This document shows, piece by piece, positions 16,831 through 26,235 of a DNA stretch of 64,000 bases. The DNA comes from an uncultured Acetatifactor sp. (lineage in GTDB: Bacteria; Bacillota; Clostridia; Lachnospirales; Lachnospiraceae), in the NCBI GenBank assembly GCA_910589655.1, contig CAJUTJ010000065.1:51036-115035 (forward strand). Direction: 5' to 3'. Both the position numbers and the translations under genes were made by a program. The notes beneath the pieces were generated by a model. The model did no database searches. It worked only from the letters and a program-made list of their open reading frames with translations, and was not told the origin of the DNA. Each line of letters begins with the position of its first letter. Position 1 is the stretch's first letter.

Positions 16831-17292
16831 ATGAATTGTTTATGGATTATTCTTTTGCTGTCTTGCTTCGGAGGCTGTGGATGTAACATGGGAGGCTGCT
16901 GCAATAATAATTACAGCCGTGACAACAACTGCAGCCGTGACAACAACTGCTGTCGTGACAATAACCGCTGCCGTGACAATAATCATTGCTGTAATGACTG
17001 TGGCTGTGACAGGGACGGACAGAGAAGAGGATGCAAACGCGCCGTTGAGAAAGCTGTCAAGGAATGCGGCAGCGAGAGAGCCGTGATGAAAGCGCTGAAG
17101 GATCGCGATCGTGACTGCGATTGTGGATGTGGTTCCGAAAGGGCAGAGGCAAGAGAAGAACGTGCGGAAAGACGCGGGGAAAGAATGGCGGATATGAGCT
17201 GCGACGTACCCAATATGGCGCCTCCCCACTGGCAGGATTTCCCTGAAGTTTCCCGTTCTTCTTCCAGAGATGACTGTGGATGTGACGCATAG
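16831..17292 (+). CDS. small Cys-rich protein with RDNNC tandem repeats
   Basis: A 153-residue protein with an unusual make-up. The N-terminus MNCLWIILLLSCFGGCGC is hydrophobic and could be a signal or membrane anchor. Residues ~20-55 are a degenerate array of S/C-RDNN-C units (for example SRDNNC, CRDNNR) encoded by near-identical 15-18 bp DNA repeats. A charged segment then carries CDCGCGSERAEAREERAERRGE, and the C-terminus ends DDCGCDA. Many Cys plus Asp/Asn suggest metal binding or disulphide-linked packing. ATG 16831 has GGTGA upstream; ATG 16819 is an alternative. I know no family name. It stands alone between a terminator and the lactonase gene. Confidence 0.65.
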   Translation: MNCLWIILLLSCFGGCGCNMGGCCNNNYSRDNNCSRDNNCCRDNNRCRDNNHCCNDCGCDRDGQRRGCKRAVEKAVKECGSERAVMKALKDRDRDCDCGCGSERAEAREERAERRGERMADMSCDVPNMAPPHWQDFPEVSRSSSRDDCGCDA

Positions 17293-17476
17293 TTCACAAA
17301 CGGGAATCTTAGGCGGAAGCAAAACGGCATAGGCATATGATTTCTGTTTTCCGAGGCTGCGTTTGCTGAGGATTTCGGACGAATGCAAATATTAAGAGAT
17401 AGCGGTCCCTATGAAGGTTGACCGCTGTTTTTATTTGTGATATATTTTAAAAAGAATCAAAAGGGAGGTATTCCGA

Positions 17477-18523
17477 ATGGAGCAGGAAAAATACGTGGCA
17501 TATGTCTCCACTTACACACACGGGGACAAGCATGGCATAAAAATATATGACGTGGATATGGAGAAGGGCAGATTTCACGAGAAGGGCAAGGTGGAGATTA
17601 CAAATTCCTCCTATGTGACCATTTCCCATAACGGGAAATGCCTGTATTCCATCACTGATTTCGGTATAGAATCATATATCATCTTAAAGGACGGCAGTCT
17701 GGAGATGTTGAATTTTGCACCCATCAACGGCATGAGAGGCTGCTATGTCTCCACGGATTATACGGACAGCTACCTTTTTGTGGCAGGCTACCATGACGGC
17801 AAGCTTACGGTACTGCGGCTGAAGGAGGACGGCTCTATCGGTGAGATAACGGACGAAATATTCCATAAGGGCATGGGTAGCGTTGCGGAGAGAAACTTCA
17901 GGCCCCACATTACCTGTGCGAGAATGACCCATGACAACAAATATCTGCTGGTGGCGGATCAGGGAATGGATCATGTAAATGTATACCGATTTGACATCGT
18001 TACGGGAAGAGTGATACTGGTGGATATTATACGAAGCGAGCTGGAGTCCGCTCCCCGCCATATCAAGATTTCGAAAGACGGCAGATTTATTTATATCGTA
18101 CATGAGTGGAAATGCTATATTGATGTATATTCCTATGAGGATCAAGACAATGATCCTGTCTTTGAGAAGATACAGACGATTGAGAATATAGAAAATGCCA
18201 ATATCAATGCTTCCAGTGCATTGACCTTTTCCGATGACTACAGTTTTCTGCTGAGTACCAATGCAGGAGACAATTCCGCAGTGCTCTATAGCGTGGACAA
18301 GGAAACAGGTCTTTTGACCCGGCTGTTCTGTCTGCCCGTGAGCGGAGAATATCCCAAGGATGCCAGCCTGTTTCCCAATAATAAATACATGGTATCCTTG
18401 AACCATGAAACCAATGATATGACATTTTTCCATGTGGATCCGGAGAATAAAACTCTGATTATGAACGGGCCGTCCATAAAAGTTGACGTGCCAAACTGTA
18501 TTATTTTCCATAAGCTGAAATAG
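17477..18523 (+). CDS. lactonase-family beta-propeller protein (6-phosphogluconolactonase-like)
   Basis: A 348-residue, seven-bladed beta-propeller of the YbhE/Pgl lactonase family. Propeller signatures repeat along the sequence: YVAYVSTYTHG at the start, YVTISHNGKCLYSI, FRPHITCARMTHDNKYLLVAD, APRHIKISKDGRFIYIVHE and PKDASLFPNNKYMVSLN. Members hydrolyse 6-phosphogluconolactone or related lactones in the cytoplasm, but not all are proven enzymes. The ATG at 17477 has AAGGGAGG at good spacing. It converges on aroC, and a long shared hairpin lies between the two stop codons. Confidence 0.87.
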   Translation: MEQEKYVAYVSTYTHGDKHGIKIYDVDMEKGRFHEKGKVEITNSSYVTISHNGKCLYSITDFGIESYIILKDGSLEMLNFAPINGMRGCYVSTDYTDSYLFVAGYHDGKLTVLRLKEDGSIGEITDEIFHKGMGSVAERNFRPHITCARMTHDNKYLLVADQGMDHVNVYRFDIVTGRVILVDIIRSELESAPRHIKISKDGRFIYIVHEWKCYIDVYSYEDQDNDPVFEKIQTIENIENANINASSALTFSDDYSFLLSTNAGDNSAVLYSVDKETGLLTRLFCLPVSGEYPKDASLFPNNKYMVSLNHETNDMTFFHVDPENKTLIMNGPSIKVDVPNCIIFHKLK

Positions 18524-18586
18524 GTAATCTGTGAGAATGGAAGCCCTTCCGCCTTTTGAGTGGGAGCTTATGCCGAATTTCCGTGC

Positions 18587-18623
18587 GAGTCAAGGCCACC
18601 GGTTTAACCGGTGGCCTTGACTC
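18587..18623. terminator. bidirectional terminator between lactonase gene and aroC
   Basis: A near-perfect palindrome with arms of 18 bases (GAGTCAAGGCCACCGGTT and its complement) around one base. It is followed by TATTTT on the plus strand, and its last base touches the aroC stop codon. Confidence 0.88.
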
Positions 18624-19723
18624 TATTTTCTATAAAATTCTACTACATTTTCAAGCTTTGCCGACAGATTGATCAACATGGCATCCAATACGGTCAGGGC
18701 AGCCATACATTCCATGACCACTACGGCTCTGGGAATGACAATGGGATCGTGGCGTCCCTTGATATTGATATTGATTTCTTCTCCGGACTTATTAACCGTC
18801 TCCTGAGTCGTGTAAATAGAGGGGGTGGGCTTTACATGGGCACGGATCAGGAGCGTGCTGCCGTCACTGATGCCGCCCAATACACCGCCGGCGTGGTTGG
18901 TTGTTTTAACCACTTTGCCGCCTTCCAGATGAAAGGCATCATTATTGTCCGTGCCGAAACGGGAGGAAACCTTGCAGCCGTCACCGATTTCCACAGCTTT
19001 TACTGCGCCGATGGACATAACCGCTTTGGCGAGGTTGGCGTCTAACTTTTCGAAGACAGGATCCCCGATTCCTGCAGGCAGTCCCTCTATCCTGCATTCC
19101 ATGCATCCGCCCACGGAGTTGGATTGTTTCTTTGCCCCTTCTAAGTAGGAGATGGCAGCGTCGTCTGCCTTCCGGTCTGGCATGGCAGTAGCCGTCTCCA
19201 ATATGGCTGTCCTGTCGAAATGACTTAAATCCGCCTGAATGGCTCCGATGGAGCGGGTGTAGGCACATACGGAGATTCCCATCTGTTCCAGAATTTTACA
19301 TGCAACGGCACCCGCGGCTACACGGCTGAGAGTCTCCCGTCCGGAAGAACGGCCGCCTCCTCGGTAATCTCTGAAACCGTACTTTTGATCATAAGTATAG
19401 TCTGCATGACCGGGCCGGTAGTAGGATGCAATTTCACTGTAATCCTTGGAAATCTGGGATGTATTGCGGACCATAAGGGAGATGGGAGTGCCGGTGGTCT
19501 TTCCCTCGAAAATGCCGGAAAGTATTTCCACGATATCTTCTTCTTTTCTGGGAGTCGTTATGCTGCTGGTGCCGGGTTTCCGCCTGTCCAAATATTTTTG
19601 GATATCTTCCTCGCATAATGGAAGTCCGGCGGGACAGCCGTCTATGACGGCGCCCAGCGCTTTGCCGTGAGATTCTCCCCAAGTGGTAACTTTGAAAATT
19701 GTGCCGAAAGTAGAACCTGCCAT
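18623..19723 (-). CDS. aroC: chorismate synthase
   Basis: This 366-residue FMN-dependent enzyme converts 5-enolpyruvylshikimate-3-phosphate to chorismate, the last common step to aromatic amino acids. Signature blocks: GESHGKALGAVIDGCPAGL at the N-terminus, the RRKPG segment, GFRDYRGGGRSSGRETLSRVAAGA (third signature region) and RFGTDNNDAF followed by TNHAGGVLGGISDG. The start at 19723 follows GGAGGATACATTA on the minus strand. It is monocistronic here, bounded by the palindromic terminator. Confidence 0.97.
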   Translation of the reverse strand: MAGSTFGTIFKVTTWGESHGKALGAVIDGCPAGLPLCEEDIQKYLDRRKPGTSSITTPRKEEDIVEILSGIFEGKTTGTPISLMVRNTSQISKDYSEIASYYRPGHADYTYDQKYGFRDYRGGGRSSGRETLSRVAAGAVACKILEQMGISVCAYTRSIGAIQADLSHFDRTAILETATAMPDRKADDAAISYLEGAKKQSNSVGGCMECRIEGLPAGIGDPVFEKLDANLAKAVMSIGAVKAVEIGDGCKVSSRFGTDNNDAFHLEGGKVVKTTNHAGGVLGGISDGSTLLIRAHVKPTPSIYTTQETVNKSGEEININIKGRHDPIVIPRAVVVMECMAALTVLDAMLINLSAKLENVVEFYRK

Positions 19724-19967
19724 TAATGTATCCTCCAAGATGTAAATTTGGGTGTATTTTCTGCCGAATTACCTGACAGTTTCGAAATTAACTGCCCTTA
19801 ATGAAATTATAACGTTATATATATAAAATAGCAACAGATTTTAAAACGGTATGGAATTGTAACTTGCAGTCTGTCGGGAAAGTATGGTATCATGATACCG
19901 CGAGGCTTTTCTGCAAAATGGATTCAATGGCAAGGGACAGAACCGGAATAGTAGGTGCGGTGTGCAG

Positions 19968-21035
19968 ATGAAAACAGCGAGAGGGCCGGAAAAACGTTAC
20001 CGGGGAAAAACAAATAATATTGCGCGAAAAAACAATTATCACTATGCCTGTATGATTCCGGCATCAGCAGCGAAGAGATCTCCTTTTCGCCGCATTGCTT
20101 ACATGCGTGGGAATATAAAGTGGCTTGTGGTGATTGCCATAACGTTTCTGCTTTTTGTAATGAACAGCAGAGTTTTCTTTCCCTCATTCATAATAAAAAG
20201 GGGGAATACGTTTAACTTAAGTAATGTCTCTGAGGAGGCACGGGATCTCGTGCTGGCGGAAGAGACGGAGATTGATCTGGAAGAATTGGCTCTTTTGGAA
20301 GACAAGGAAATTGATCTTCAGGGAGAGATCGTGGAGGCCACCCACGGGATGGAAATAGAAGCAAAATACAGCGCGGTTGATATTCTGGCGGCAACGCAGC
20401 CCAACGGATCCGGAGAGGGACATGCGGCGGAAGGGGAGACCGTGGAGTTTTCTCAAGATGACTGGAAACTGCTTCTGATTAATAAACAGCATTCCATTCC
20501 CGAGGGATATGAATTTCCTCTGGGCGATATTCAGACGATGAAAGGCACCATGCAATGTGATGCCCGTATCATAGACGATCTGCTTGAAATGCTCCAAGAT
20601 GCCAAGGAGGACGATATTATCCTTAAAATCTGTTCTCCGTACAGGGATCTGGCGTATCAGGAGCTGCTTTTTAATAAAAAAATCGATTGGTATATGAGGC
20701 GGGGGATGTCCTATGTGGAAGCTTATCGTCTTGGCAGCCGGATTGTTGCGGTGCCTGCGGCCAGCGAACATAGGCTGGGGCTTGCGCTGGATATTGTATC
20801 GGATACCTATATCGGGCTGGACGAGGGCTTTGCGGATACTCCGGCGGGGAAATGGCTTGCGGAAAACAGCTATAAGTATGGATTTTTATTGAGATATCCC
20901 AAGGGTAAGGAAGACATTACCGGTATTAATTATGAACCATGGCATTTTCGTTATGTGGGAGTGGATGCCGCCAAAGTGATTACCGAAAGAGGTATCACGC
21001 TGGAAGAGTTTTGGGAAGAATTGTGGGAGGAATAG
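19968..21035 (+). CDS. membrane-anchored D-alanyl-D-alanine carboxypeptidase (M15/VanY type)
   Basis: A 355-residue protein with a basic N-terminus, one membrane segment (WLVVIAITFLLFVMN) and a long acidic linker. The C-terminal M15B domain has its zinc motif SEHRLGLALDI (SxHxxGxAxD) and the EPWHFRYVG block carrying the third metal-binding His. It would trim D-Ala from peptidoglycan stem peptides at the outer face of the membrane. The ATG at 19968 is used; a GTG at 19962 in the same frame is possible. It ends 5 bp before tgt, so co-transcription is likely. Confidence 0.87.
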   Translation: MKTARGPEKRYRGKTNNIARKNNYHYACMIPASAAKRSPFRRIAYMRGNIKWLVVIAITFLLFVMNSRVFFPSFIIKRGNTFNLSNVSEEARDLVLAEETEIDLEELALLEDKEIDLQGEIVEATHGMEIEAKYSAVDILAATQPNGSGEGHAAEGETVEFSQDDWKLLLINKQHSIPEGYEFPLGDIQTMKGTMQCDARIIDDLLEMLQDAKEDDIILKICSPYRDLAYQELLFNKKIDWYMRRGMSYVEAYRLGSRIVAVPAASEHRLGLALDIVSDTYIGLDEGFADTPAGKWLAENSYKYGFLLRYPKGKEDITGINYEPWHFRYVGVDAAKVITERGITLEEFWEELWEE

Positions 21036-21040
21036 AATAG

Positions 21041-22189
21041 ATGTATCGCATATTAAAGCAGGAGGGCAGAGCCAAGCGGGCGGAGCTTTCCACGGTACAC
21101 GGGGTAATACAGACCCCGGTGTTTATGAATGTAGGCACGGCTGCCGCTATCAAGGGCGCCGTATCTACGGAAGATTTGGAACAGATTAAGACACAAGTAG
21201 AGCTTTCCAATACTTATCATCTCCATGTCAGGCCGGGAGACCGGGTGGTAAAACAGCTTGGGGGCCTGCATAAATTTATGGCATGGAATAAGCCTATTCT
21301 GACGGATTCGGGAGGGTTTCAGGTCTTTTCACTGGCAAGTCTGCGCAAAATCAAGGAAGAAGGGGTTTATTTTAACTCCCATATTGACGGGCGTAAGATT
21401 TTTATGGGTCCGGAGGAGAGTATGCAGATTCAGTCTAACCTTGCATCCACCATTGCCATGGCCTTTGACGAATGCGCGCCCAGCAAGGCGGACAGAGGCT
21501 ATGTGCAGGCATCCGCAGACCGCACGGTGAGATGGCTGGAGCGATGCAAACGGGAGATGGCGAGACTGAACGGTCTGGAAGACACCATTAATCCCAGTCA
21601 GCTGCTCTTTGGGATTAATCAAGGCGCCATATATGATGACATCAGGATTGAACAGGCTAAGCGCATATCCGAAATGGAATTGGACGGATATGCGGTGGGC
21701 GGACTTGCCGTGGGGGAGACCCATGAGGAAATGTATCATATTCTGGAGGAAGTGGTGCCTTTCCTGCCTAAGGACAAGCCCACTTACCTGATGGGAGTGG
21801 GTACCCCCGCCAATATTTTGGAAGGTGTGGAAAGGGGCATTGACTTTTTTGACTGTGTCTATCCCACCAGAAACGGCAGGCACGGACATTTATATACAAA
21901 CCACGGAAAGATTAACCTGTTCAATGCAAAATATGAGCTGGATGAGCGTCCCATAGAGGAGGGCTGCGGCTGCCCTGCCTGCCGGAGATATTCCAGAGCC
22001 TATATACGGCATCTGCTGAAGGCAAAGGAAATGCTGGGAATGCGTCTCTGCGTGCTTCATAATCTGTATTTTTATAATACTATGATGGAAGAAATCAGGG
22101 AAGCGCTGGACAAGGGGCAGTTTGGTGAATATAAAAAGCGGAAGCTGGAAGGCATGGCGTCTCCGGCGAATACACGGGAAGACGTCTGA
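21041..22189 (+). CDS. tgt: queuine/preQ1 tRNA-guanine transglycosylase
   Basis: A 382-residue enzyme that exchanges guanine for preQ1 at position 34 of GUN-anticodon tRNAs. The substrate and catalytic motifs LTDSGGFQVFSL, AMAFDECAPS and GLAVGETHEEM are intact, and the C-terminal zinc site is GCGCPACRRYSRAYIRHLL with a later LCVLHN. The start at 21041 follows GGAGGAATAGAATAG. The tgt-yajC order seen here is common in bacteria. Confidence 0.97.
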   Translation: MYRILKQEGRAKRAELSTVHGVIQTPVFMNVGTAAAIKGAVSTEDLEQIKTQVELSNTYHLHVRPGDRVVKQLGGLHKFMAWNKPILTDSGGFQVFSLASLRKIKEEGVYFNSHIDGRKIFMGPEESMQIQSNLASTIAMAFDECAPSKADRGYVQASADRTVRWLERCKREMARLNGLEDTINPSQLLFGINQGAIYDDIRIEQAKRISEMELDGYAVGGLAVGETHEEMYHILEEVVPFLPKDKPTYLMGVGTPANILEGVERGIDFFDCVYPTRNGRHGHLYTNHGKINLFNAKYELDERPIEEGCGCPACRRYSRAYIRHLLKAKEMLGMRLCVLHNLYFYNTMMEEIREALDKGQFGEYKKRKLEGMASPANTREDV

Positions 22190-22315
22190 ACATTCTCCGT
22201 AAGGAAAAGTAAAAAAAGTATAAAGCAGTATAAAGTGCTTGCCATAAATAATTTTTTTGTGTATCATAGTCTTTTGAGATGACAGACAGGCGCAATGCGT
22301 CGGAATGGAGGAAGA

Positions 22316-22642
22316 ATGGGAATTTTATTAACGGATGCGGATATGGCGACTGCAGCAGGCGGGACGGCGGGCTTCTTAAGCATCGTGCTCGTTTACGGCG
22401 TTTTGATTGCGGCTATGTGGTTTTTCTTTATGAGACCTCAGAGCAAGGAAAAGAAGAGGCTGGCAGCAATGCTGTCGTCAATGGAAATCGGTGACTGTGT
22501 GTGTACCACCTCCGGTTTTTACGGCATTATTATTGATATTTCGGATGATACCGTTATTGTTGAATTCGGTAATAATAAGAACTGCCGTATCCCTATGGAA
22601 AAGTCGGCTATCAACCGGGTGGAGAAGCCGGAGACGAATTAA
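22316..22642 (+). CDS. yajC: Sec translocase accessory subunit YajC
   Basis: A 108-residue protein with one N-terminal membrane helix (GFLSIVLVYGVLIAAMWFFFM) followed at once by the family signature RPQSKEKKR, then the beta-rich cytoplasmic domain (GDCVCTTSGFYGIIIDISDDTVIVEFG). YajC joins SecDF in protein export. The ATG at 22316 is preceded by GGAGGAAGA. An intrinsic terminator follows. Confidence 0.95.
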   Translation: MGILLTDADMATAAGGTAGFLSIVLVYGVLIAAMWFFFMRPQSKEKKRLAAMLSSMEIGDCVCTTSGFYGIIIDISDDTVIVEFGNNKNCRIPMEKSAINRVEKPETN

Positions 22643-22670
22643 TGTGCCCACAGCGGCGTATATGAGGAAA

Positions 22671-22703
22671 AGGCAGTGCTTATAAAAAAGCGCTGCCTTT
22701 TTG
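22671..22703 (+). terminator. intrinsic terminator after yajC
   Basis: AGGCAGTGCTT pairs with AAGCGCTGCCT around an A-rich loop, followed by TTTTT. Confidence 0.88.
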
Positions 22704-22721
22704 CGGTTCTATATTACACAG

Positions 22722-22750
22722 TTGAAATTTAGCGCAATTTCGGTTATTAT
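22722..22750 (+). promoter_or_regulatory. promoter of the leuB gene cluster
   Basis: TTGAAA at 22722-22727, a 17-base spacer, and TATTAT at 22745-22750. The leader to the leuB ATG at 22796 is only about 40 bases, too short for a T-box or attenuator. Any amino-acid control would have to be by a repressor or activator. Confidence 0.65.
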
Positions 22751-22795
22751 TATAGGAAGCTTAAGAGAAATCGGACAGAAGAAAGGAAGAGAAGA

Positions 22796-23884
22796 ATGGA
22801 ACTGCATATTACATGTATTCCCGGCGACGGCATCGGGCCGGAAATTATAAAGGAAGCCAAAAAGGTATTGGCTAAAATAGCGGATGTCTACGGACATAAG
22901 ATGATATTTGAAGACATTCTGATGGGAGGCGCATCCATAGATGTACATGGTGTCCCTCTTACACAGGAGGCAATTGATAAGGCGAAGGCGGCGGATGCCG
23001 TTTTAATGGGATCCATCGGCGGGAATACCACAACGTCTCCCTGGTATAAGCTGGCACCCAATTTACGGCCTGAGGCGGGGCTTTTGGGGTTGAGGAAAGC
23101 GCTGAATCTGTTTGCAAATCTGCGCCCCGCGGTTTTGTATGACGAGCTTGCGGGCGCCTGCCCGTTAAAGGAAGAAATCAGCAAAGCCGGATTTGACATG
23201 ATGATTATGAGAGAATTAACCGGCGGGCTGTATTTTGGTGAGAGAAAGACCATAGAAGAGAACGGCGTATGGAAAGCCATCGATACTCTGACCTACGATG
23301 AAAACGAAATCAGGCGGATTGCCGTGAAGGGCTTTGACATTGCTGTGAAGCGCCGGAAGAAAGTGACAAGTGTGGATAAGGCAAATGTGCTGGATTCCTC
23401 CCGCCTTTGGAGAAAAGTGGTGGAGGAAGTGGCAAAGGAGTATCCCGAAGTTGCCTTGGAACATATGCTGGTAGATAATTGTGCCATGCAGCTTGTGAAG
23501 GATCCCGCGCAGTTTGATGTGATCCTCACGGAAAATATGTTTGGTGATATTCTTTCGGACGAGGCAAGCATGGTTACCGGTTCTATCGGTATGCTTGCAA
23601 GCGCCAGCTTAAACGACAGTAAGTTCGGCCTTTATGAGCCCAGCCATGGCTCCGCGCCGGATATTGCAGGACAGGACATTGCCAATCCCATTGCCACCGT
23701 TTTAAGTGCGGCCATGATGCTCCGCTACAGCTTTGATTTGGACAAGGAAGCGGAGGCTGTGGAAAGAGCCGTAAAACAGGTGCTGACAGAGGGCTTTCGC
23801 ACCGCGGATATTATGTCCGAAGGCTGTACAAAGGTAGGATGCAGCAAAATGGGAGATCTGCTGGCAGAACGGATTGGGGAATGA
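22796..23884 (+). CDS. leuB: 3-isopropylmalate dehydrogenase
   Basis: A 362-residue NAD-dependent enzyme of leucine synthesis that oxidatively decarboxylates 3-isopropylmalate. Family blocks: IPGDGIGPEI at the N-terminus, LLGLRKALNLFANLRP, MIMRELTGGLYFGER, the VDKANVLDSSRLW segment, and the metal/NAD region ENMFGDILSDEASMVTGSIGMLASASL and EPSHGSAPDIAG. A GAAAGGAAGAG site precedes the ATG. leuA, leuC and leuD are not in the window. The stop overlaps the first possible ATG of ilvD. Confidence 0.96.
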   Translation: MELHITCIPGDGIGPEIIKEAKKVLAKIADVYGHKMIFEDILMGGASIDVHGVPLTQEAIDKAKAADAVLMGSIGGNTTTSPWYKLAPNLRPEAGLLGLRKALNLFANLRPAVLYDELAGACPLKEEISKAGFDMMIMRELTGGLYFGERKTIEENGVWKAIDTLTYDENEIRRIAVKGFDIAVKRRKKVTSVDKANVLDSSRLWRKVVEEVAKEYPEVALEHMLVDNCAMQLVKDPAQFDVILTENMFGDILSDEASMVTGSIGMLASASLNDSKFGLYEPSHGSAPDIAGQDIANPIATVLSAAMMLRYSFDLDKEAEAVERAVKQVLTEGFRTADIMSEGCTKVGCSKMGDLLAERIGE

Positions 23885-23913
23885 ATACAAACGGAATATG
23901 GGAGGAAAAGGAT

Positions 23914-25590
23914 ATGATGACAAGTGATAACGCCAGAGCCGGTATGCAGCAGGCTCCGGCAAGAAGTCTTTTTAACGCATTGGGATTTACCGCAGAAGAG
24001 ATGAGAAAGCCCATGGTGGGTATCGTCAGCTCTTACAACGAGATTGTTCCCGGCCATATGAATATTGATAAAATCGTGGATGCCGTGAAATTGGGCGTGG
24101 CTGAGGCGGGCGGCGTACCGGTAGTATTTCCTGCCATTGCGGTCTGCGACGGTATCGCCATGGGGCACATCGGCATGAAATATTCTCTGGTGACCAGAGA
24201 TCTGATTGCGGATTCCACCGAATGCATGGCTGTAGCTCACCAGTTTGACGCTCTTGTGATGGTTCCCAACTGTGACAAGAATGTACCGGGGCTTTTGATG
24301 GCGGCGGCCAGATTAAATCTCCCCACCGTGTTCGTGTCCGGCGGCCCTATGCTGGCAGGACATGTGAAGGGACAGAAGAGAAGTTTATCCTCCATGTTTG
24401 AGGCGGTGGGATCTTATGCCGCCGGAACAATGTCGGAGGAGGATGTGACGGAATTTGAGAATAAAGTCTGCCCTACCTGCGGTTCCTGTTCCGGTATGTA
24501 CACCGCAAATTCCATGAACTGCCTGACTGAGGCGCTCGGTATGGGACTTGGCGGCAACGGAACCATTCCCGCGGTATATTCCGAGAGGATTAAGCTGGCA
24601 AAACATGCGGGAATGGCAGTCATGGAAATGTTCCGCCGGAATATCCGTGCCCGTGATATTATCACCAAGGAAGCCATTCTGAATGCGCTGACGGTGGATA
24701 TGGCATTGGGCTGCTCTACCAATTCCATGCTGCATCTGCCTGCCATCGCCCATGAAATCGGCTTTGACTTTGATATCAGCTTTGCAAATCCTATCAGTGA
24801 GAAGACGCCCAATCTGTGCCATCTGGCGCCGGCAGGCCCCACTTACATGGAAGACCTGAATGAGGCCGGCGGCGTGTATGCGGTGATGAAGGAGCTTGCG
24901 GATATAGGGCTTTTGCATACCGATTGCATGACCGTCACGGGAAAGACCATGGGAGAGAACATTGCCAATGCCGTGAACCGGAATCCGGAGGTCATCCGCC
25001 CTGTGGCTCATCCCTACAGCAAGACAGGAGGGCTTGCCGTTCTGAAGGGAAATCTGGCGCCTGACGGTTCCGTGGTAAAACGTTCCGCTGTGGTGGAGGA
25101 GATGATGGTTCATGAGGGACCGGCCAGAGTCTTTGACTGTGAGGAAGATGCCATTGCCGCCATCAAGGGCGGTAAGATAGCGGCGGGAGATGTGGTGGTA
25201 ATCCGGTACGAGGGACCTAAGGGAGGCCCCGGGATGCGTGAAATGCTTAACCCCACCTCTGCCATTGCCGGAATGGGACTCGGATCCAGCGTGGCTTTGA
25301 TTACGGACGGACGTTTCTCCGGTGCGTCCAGAGGCGCATCCATCGGTCATGTATCTCCGGAGGCTGCGGTGGGAGGCCCCATTGCACTGATCGAAGAGGG
25401 AGATATCGTCAGCATTAATATTCCGGAGCTGACATTAAATGTGAAGGTATCCGAGGAGGAGATGGCTGAGAGAGCTAAGAAATGGCAGCCCAGAGAGCCC
25501 AAGGTAACTACCGGATATTTATCCAGATATGAGAAGATGGTCACCAGCGGAAACAGGGGCGCCGTACTGGAAATCCCCGGACAGCTTTGA
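23914..25590 (+). CDS. ilvD: dihydroxy-acid dehydratase
   Basis: A 558-residue Fe-S dehydratase, the penultimate step to valine and isoleucine. Cluster ligands lie in VPNCDKNVPG (Cys120) and CPTCGSCSGMYTANSMNC (Cys192 as the likely third ligand). The active-site region GRFSGASRGASIGHVSPEA is intact. The ATG at 23914 is chosen because GGAGG at 23901-23905 gives 8-base spacing and MMTSDNARAGMQQ matches family starts; an ATG at 23881 overlaps the leuB stop. It is followed by a 14-bp stem-loop and a GNAT gene. Confidence 0.95.
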   Translation: MMTSDNARAGMQQAPARSLFNALGFTAEEMRKPMVGIVSSYNEIVPGHMNIDKIVDAVKLGVAEAGGVPVVFPAIAVCDGIAMGHIGMKYSLVTRDLIADSTECMAVAHQFDALVMVPNCDKNVPGLLMAAARLNLPTVFVSGGPMLAGHVKGQKRSLSSMFEAVGSYAAGTMSEEDVTEFENKVCPTCGSCSGMYTANSMNCLTEALGMGLGGNGTIPAVYSERIKLAKHAGMAVMEMFRRNIRARDIITKEAILNALTVDMALGCSTNSMLHLPAIAHEIGFDFDISFANPISEKTPNLCHLAPAGPTYMEDLNEAGGVYAVMKELADIGLLHTDCMTVTGKTMGENIANAVNRNPEVIRPVAHPYSKTGGLAVLKGNLAPDGSVVKRSAVVEEMMVHEGPARVFDCEEDAIAAIKGGKIAAGDVVVIRYEGPKGGPGMREMLNPTSAIAGMGLGSSVALITDGRFSGASRGASIGHVSPEAAVGGPIALIEEGDIVSINIPELTLNVKVSEEEMAERAKKWQPREPKVTTGYLSRYEKMVTSGNRGAVLEIPGQL

Positions 25591-25618
25591 CGGCAGACCT
25601 TTGAGTGAAGCTTATAAT

Positions 25619-25663
25619 CCGATACCATAAATCCGGATTTTGGAATTTGATTTATGGTATCGG
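25619..25663 (+). terminator. perfect stem-loop after ilvD
   Basis: CCGATACCATAAAT (25619-25632) and its exact complement (25650-25663) with a 17-base loop. No U-run follows, so it may stabilise mRNA or process it rather than terminate. Confidence 0.5.
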
Positions 25664-25691
25664 AATATGTGGAGAGAAGGGAAGAAAAAGA

Positions 25692-26120
25692 ATGGATTGT
25701 CGTATTGTTTCCGAGGATGACGTTAAAAAATTATCCGAAGCAATGATGAAAGCATATTCGGAAGAACCATGGAACGAAAAATGGACGGAAGAGAAAGCAC
25801 AACGAAGAATAAAAGCAATAATGGGTCACTATGAATCCTTCGGACTGGCTTCCATGTCGGGAGATGAAATCGTTGGTGGTATACTGGGCTATCTTGACCC
25901 TTATGCAGACGAGGATTTCTTCTTTGTCTCAGAATTGTTTGTGGTTCCGGAATGGAAAAAGAAGGGTATAGGAAAGCTTTTGTTATCCGATTTGGAAAGC
26001 CGTTTAAAGGAAAAAGGAATATGCATGATACAGTTAATTTGTATTGAGGATAATATAGCATTTTATAAAAAGGCAGGACTGAATAAAGACTGCGTTTCGG
26101 TAATGTATAAACGAATATGA
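25692..26120 (+). CDS. GNAT family N-acetyltransferase
   Basis: A 142-residue acetyltransferase. It has an N-terminal MKAYSEEPWNEKWTEEKA helix, the strand SGDEIVGGILGYLD, the acetyl-CoA loop VVPEWKKKGIGKLLLSDL (motif A) and a C-terminal NIAFYKKAGL motif B. The ATG at 25692 follows GAAGGGAAGAAAAAG. It interrupts the ilvD-ilvB run and has a slightly lower GC content than its neighbours, which hints at later insertion. Its substrate is unknown. Confidence 0.87.
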   Translation: MDCRIVSEDDVKKLSEAMMKAYSEEPWNEKWTEEKAQRRIKAIMGHYESFGLASMSGDEIVGGILGYLDPYADEDFFFVSELFVVPEWKKKGIGKLLLSDLESRLKEKGICMIQLICIEDNIAFYKKAGLNKDCVSVMYKRI

Positions 26121-26235
26121 TGGTAAATGTTAATTTATGCGGTAAAAATACCGCAAATGCTCCAATACTGTCAGCGGTTAAAGGAATGCTTACGGTATTT
26201 GAGCGGAAGGAACTGGAATAGGAGGACACATTGCA

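Noticed and set aside
22751..22795. T-box or leader peptide before leuB
   Set aside because: The leader is only about 40 bases after the promoter, too short for either.
24385..25350. 321-codon minus-strand frame within ilvD
   Set aside because: ilvD is unambiguous on the plus strand; the His/Gly-rich antisense product is an artefact.
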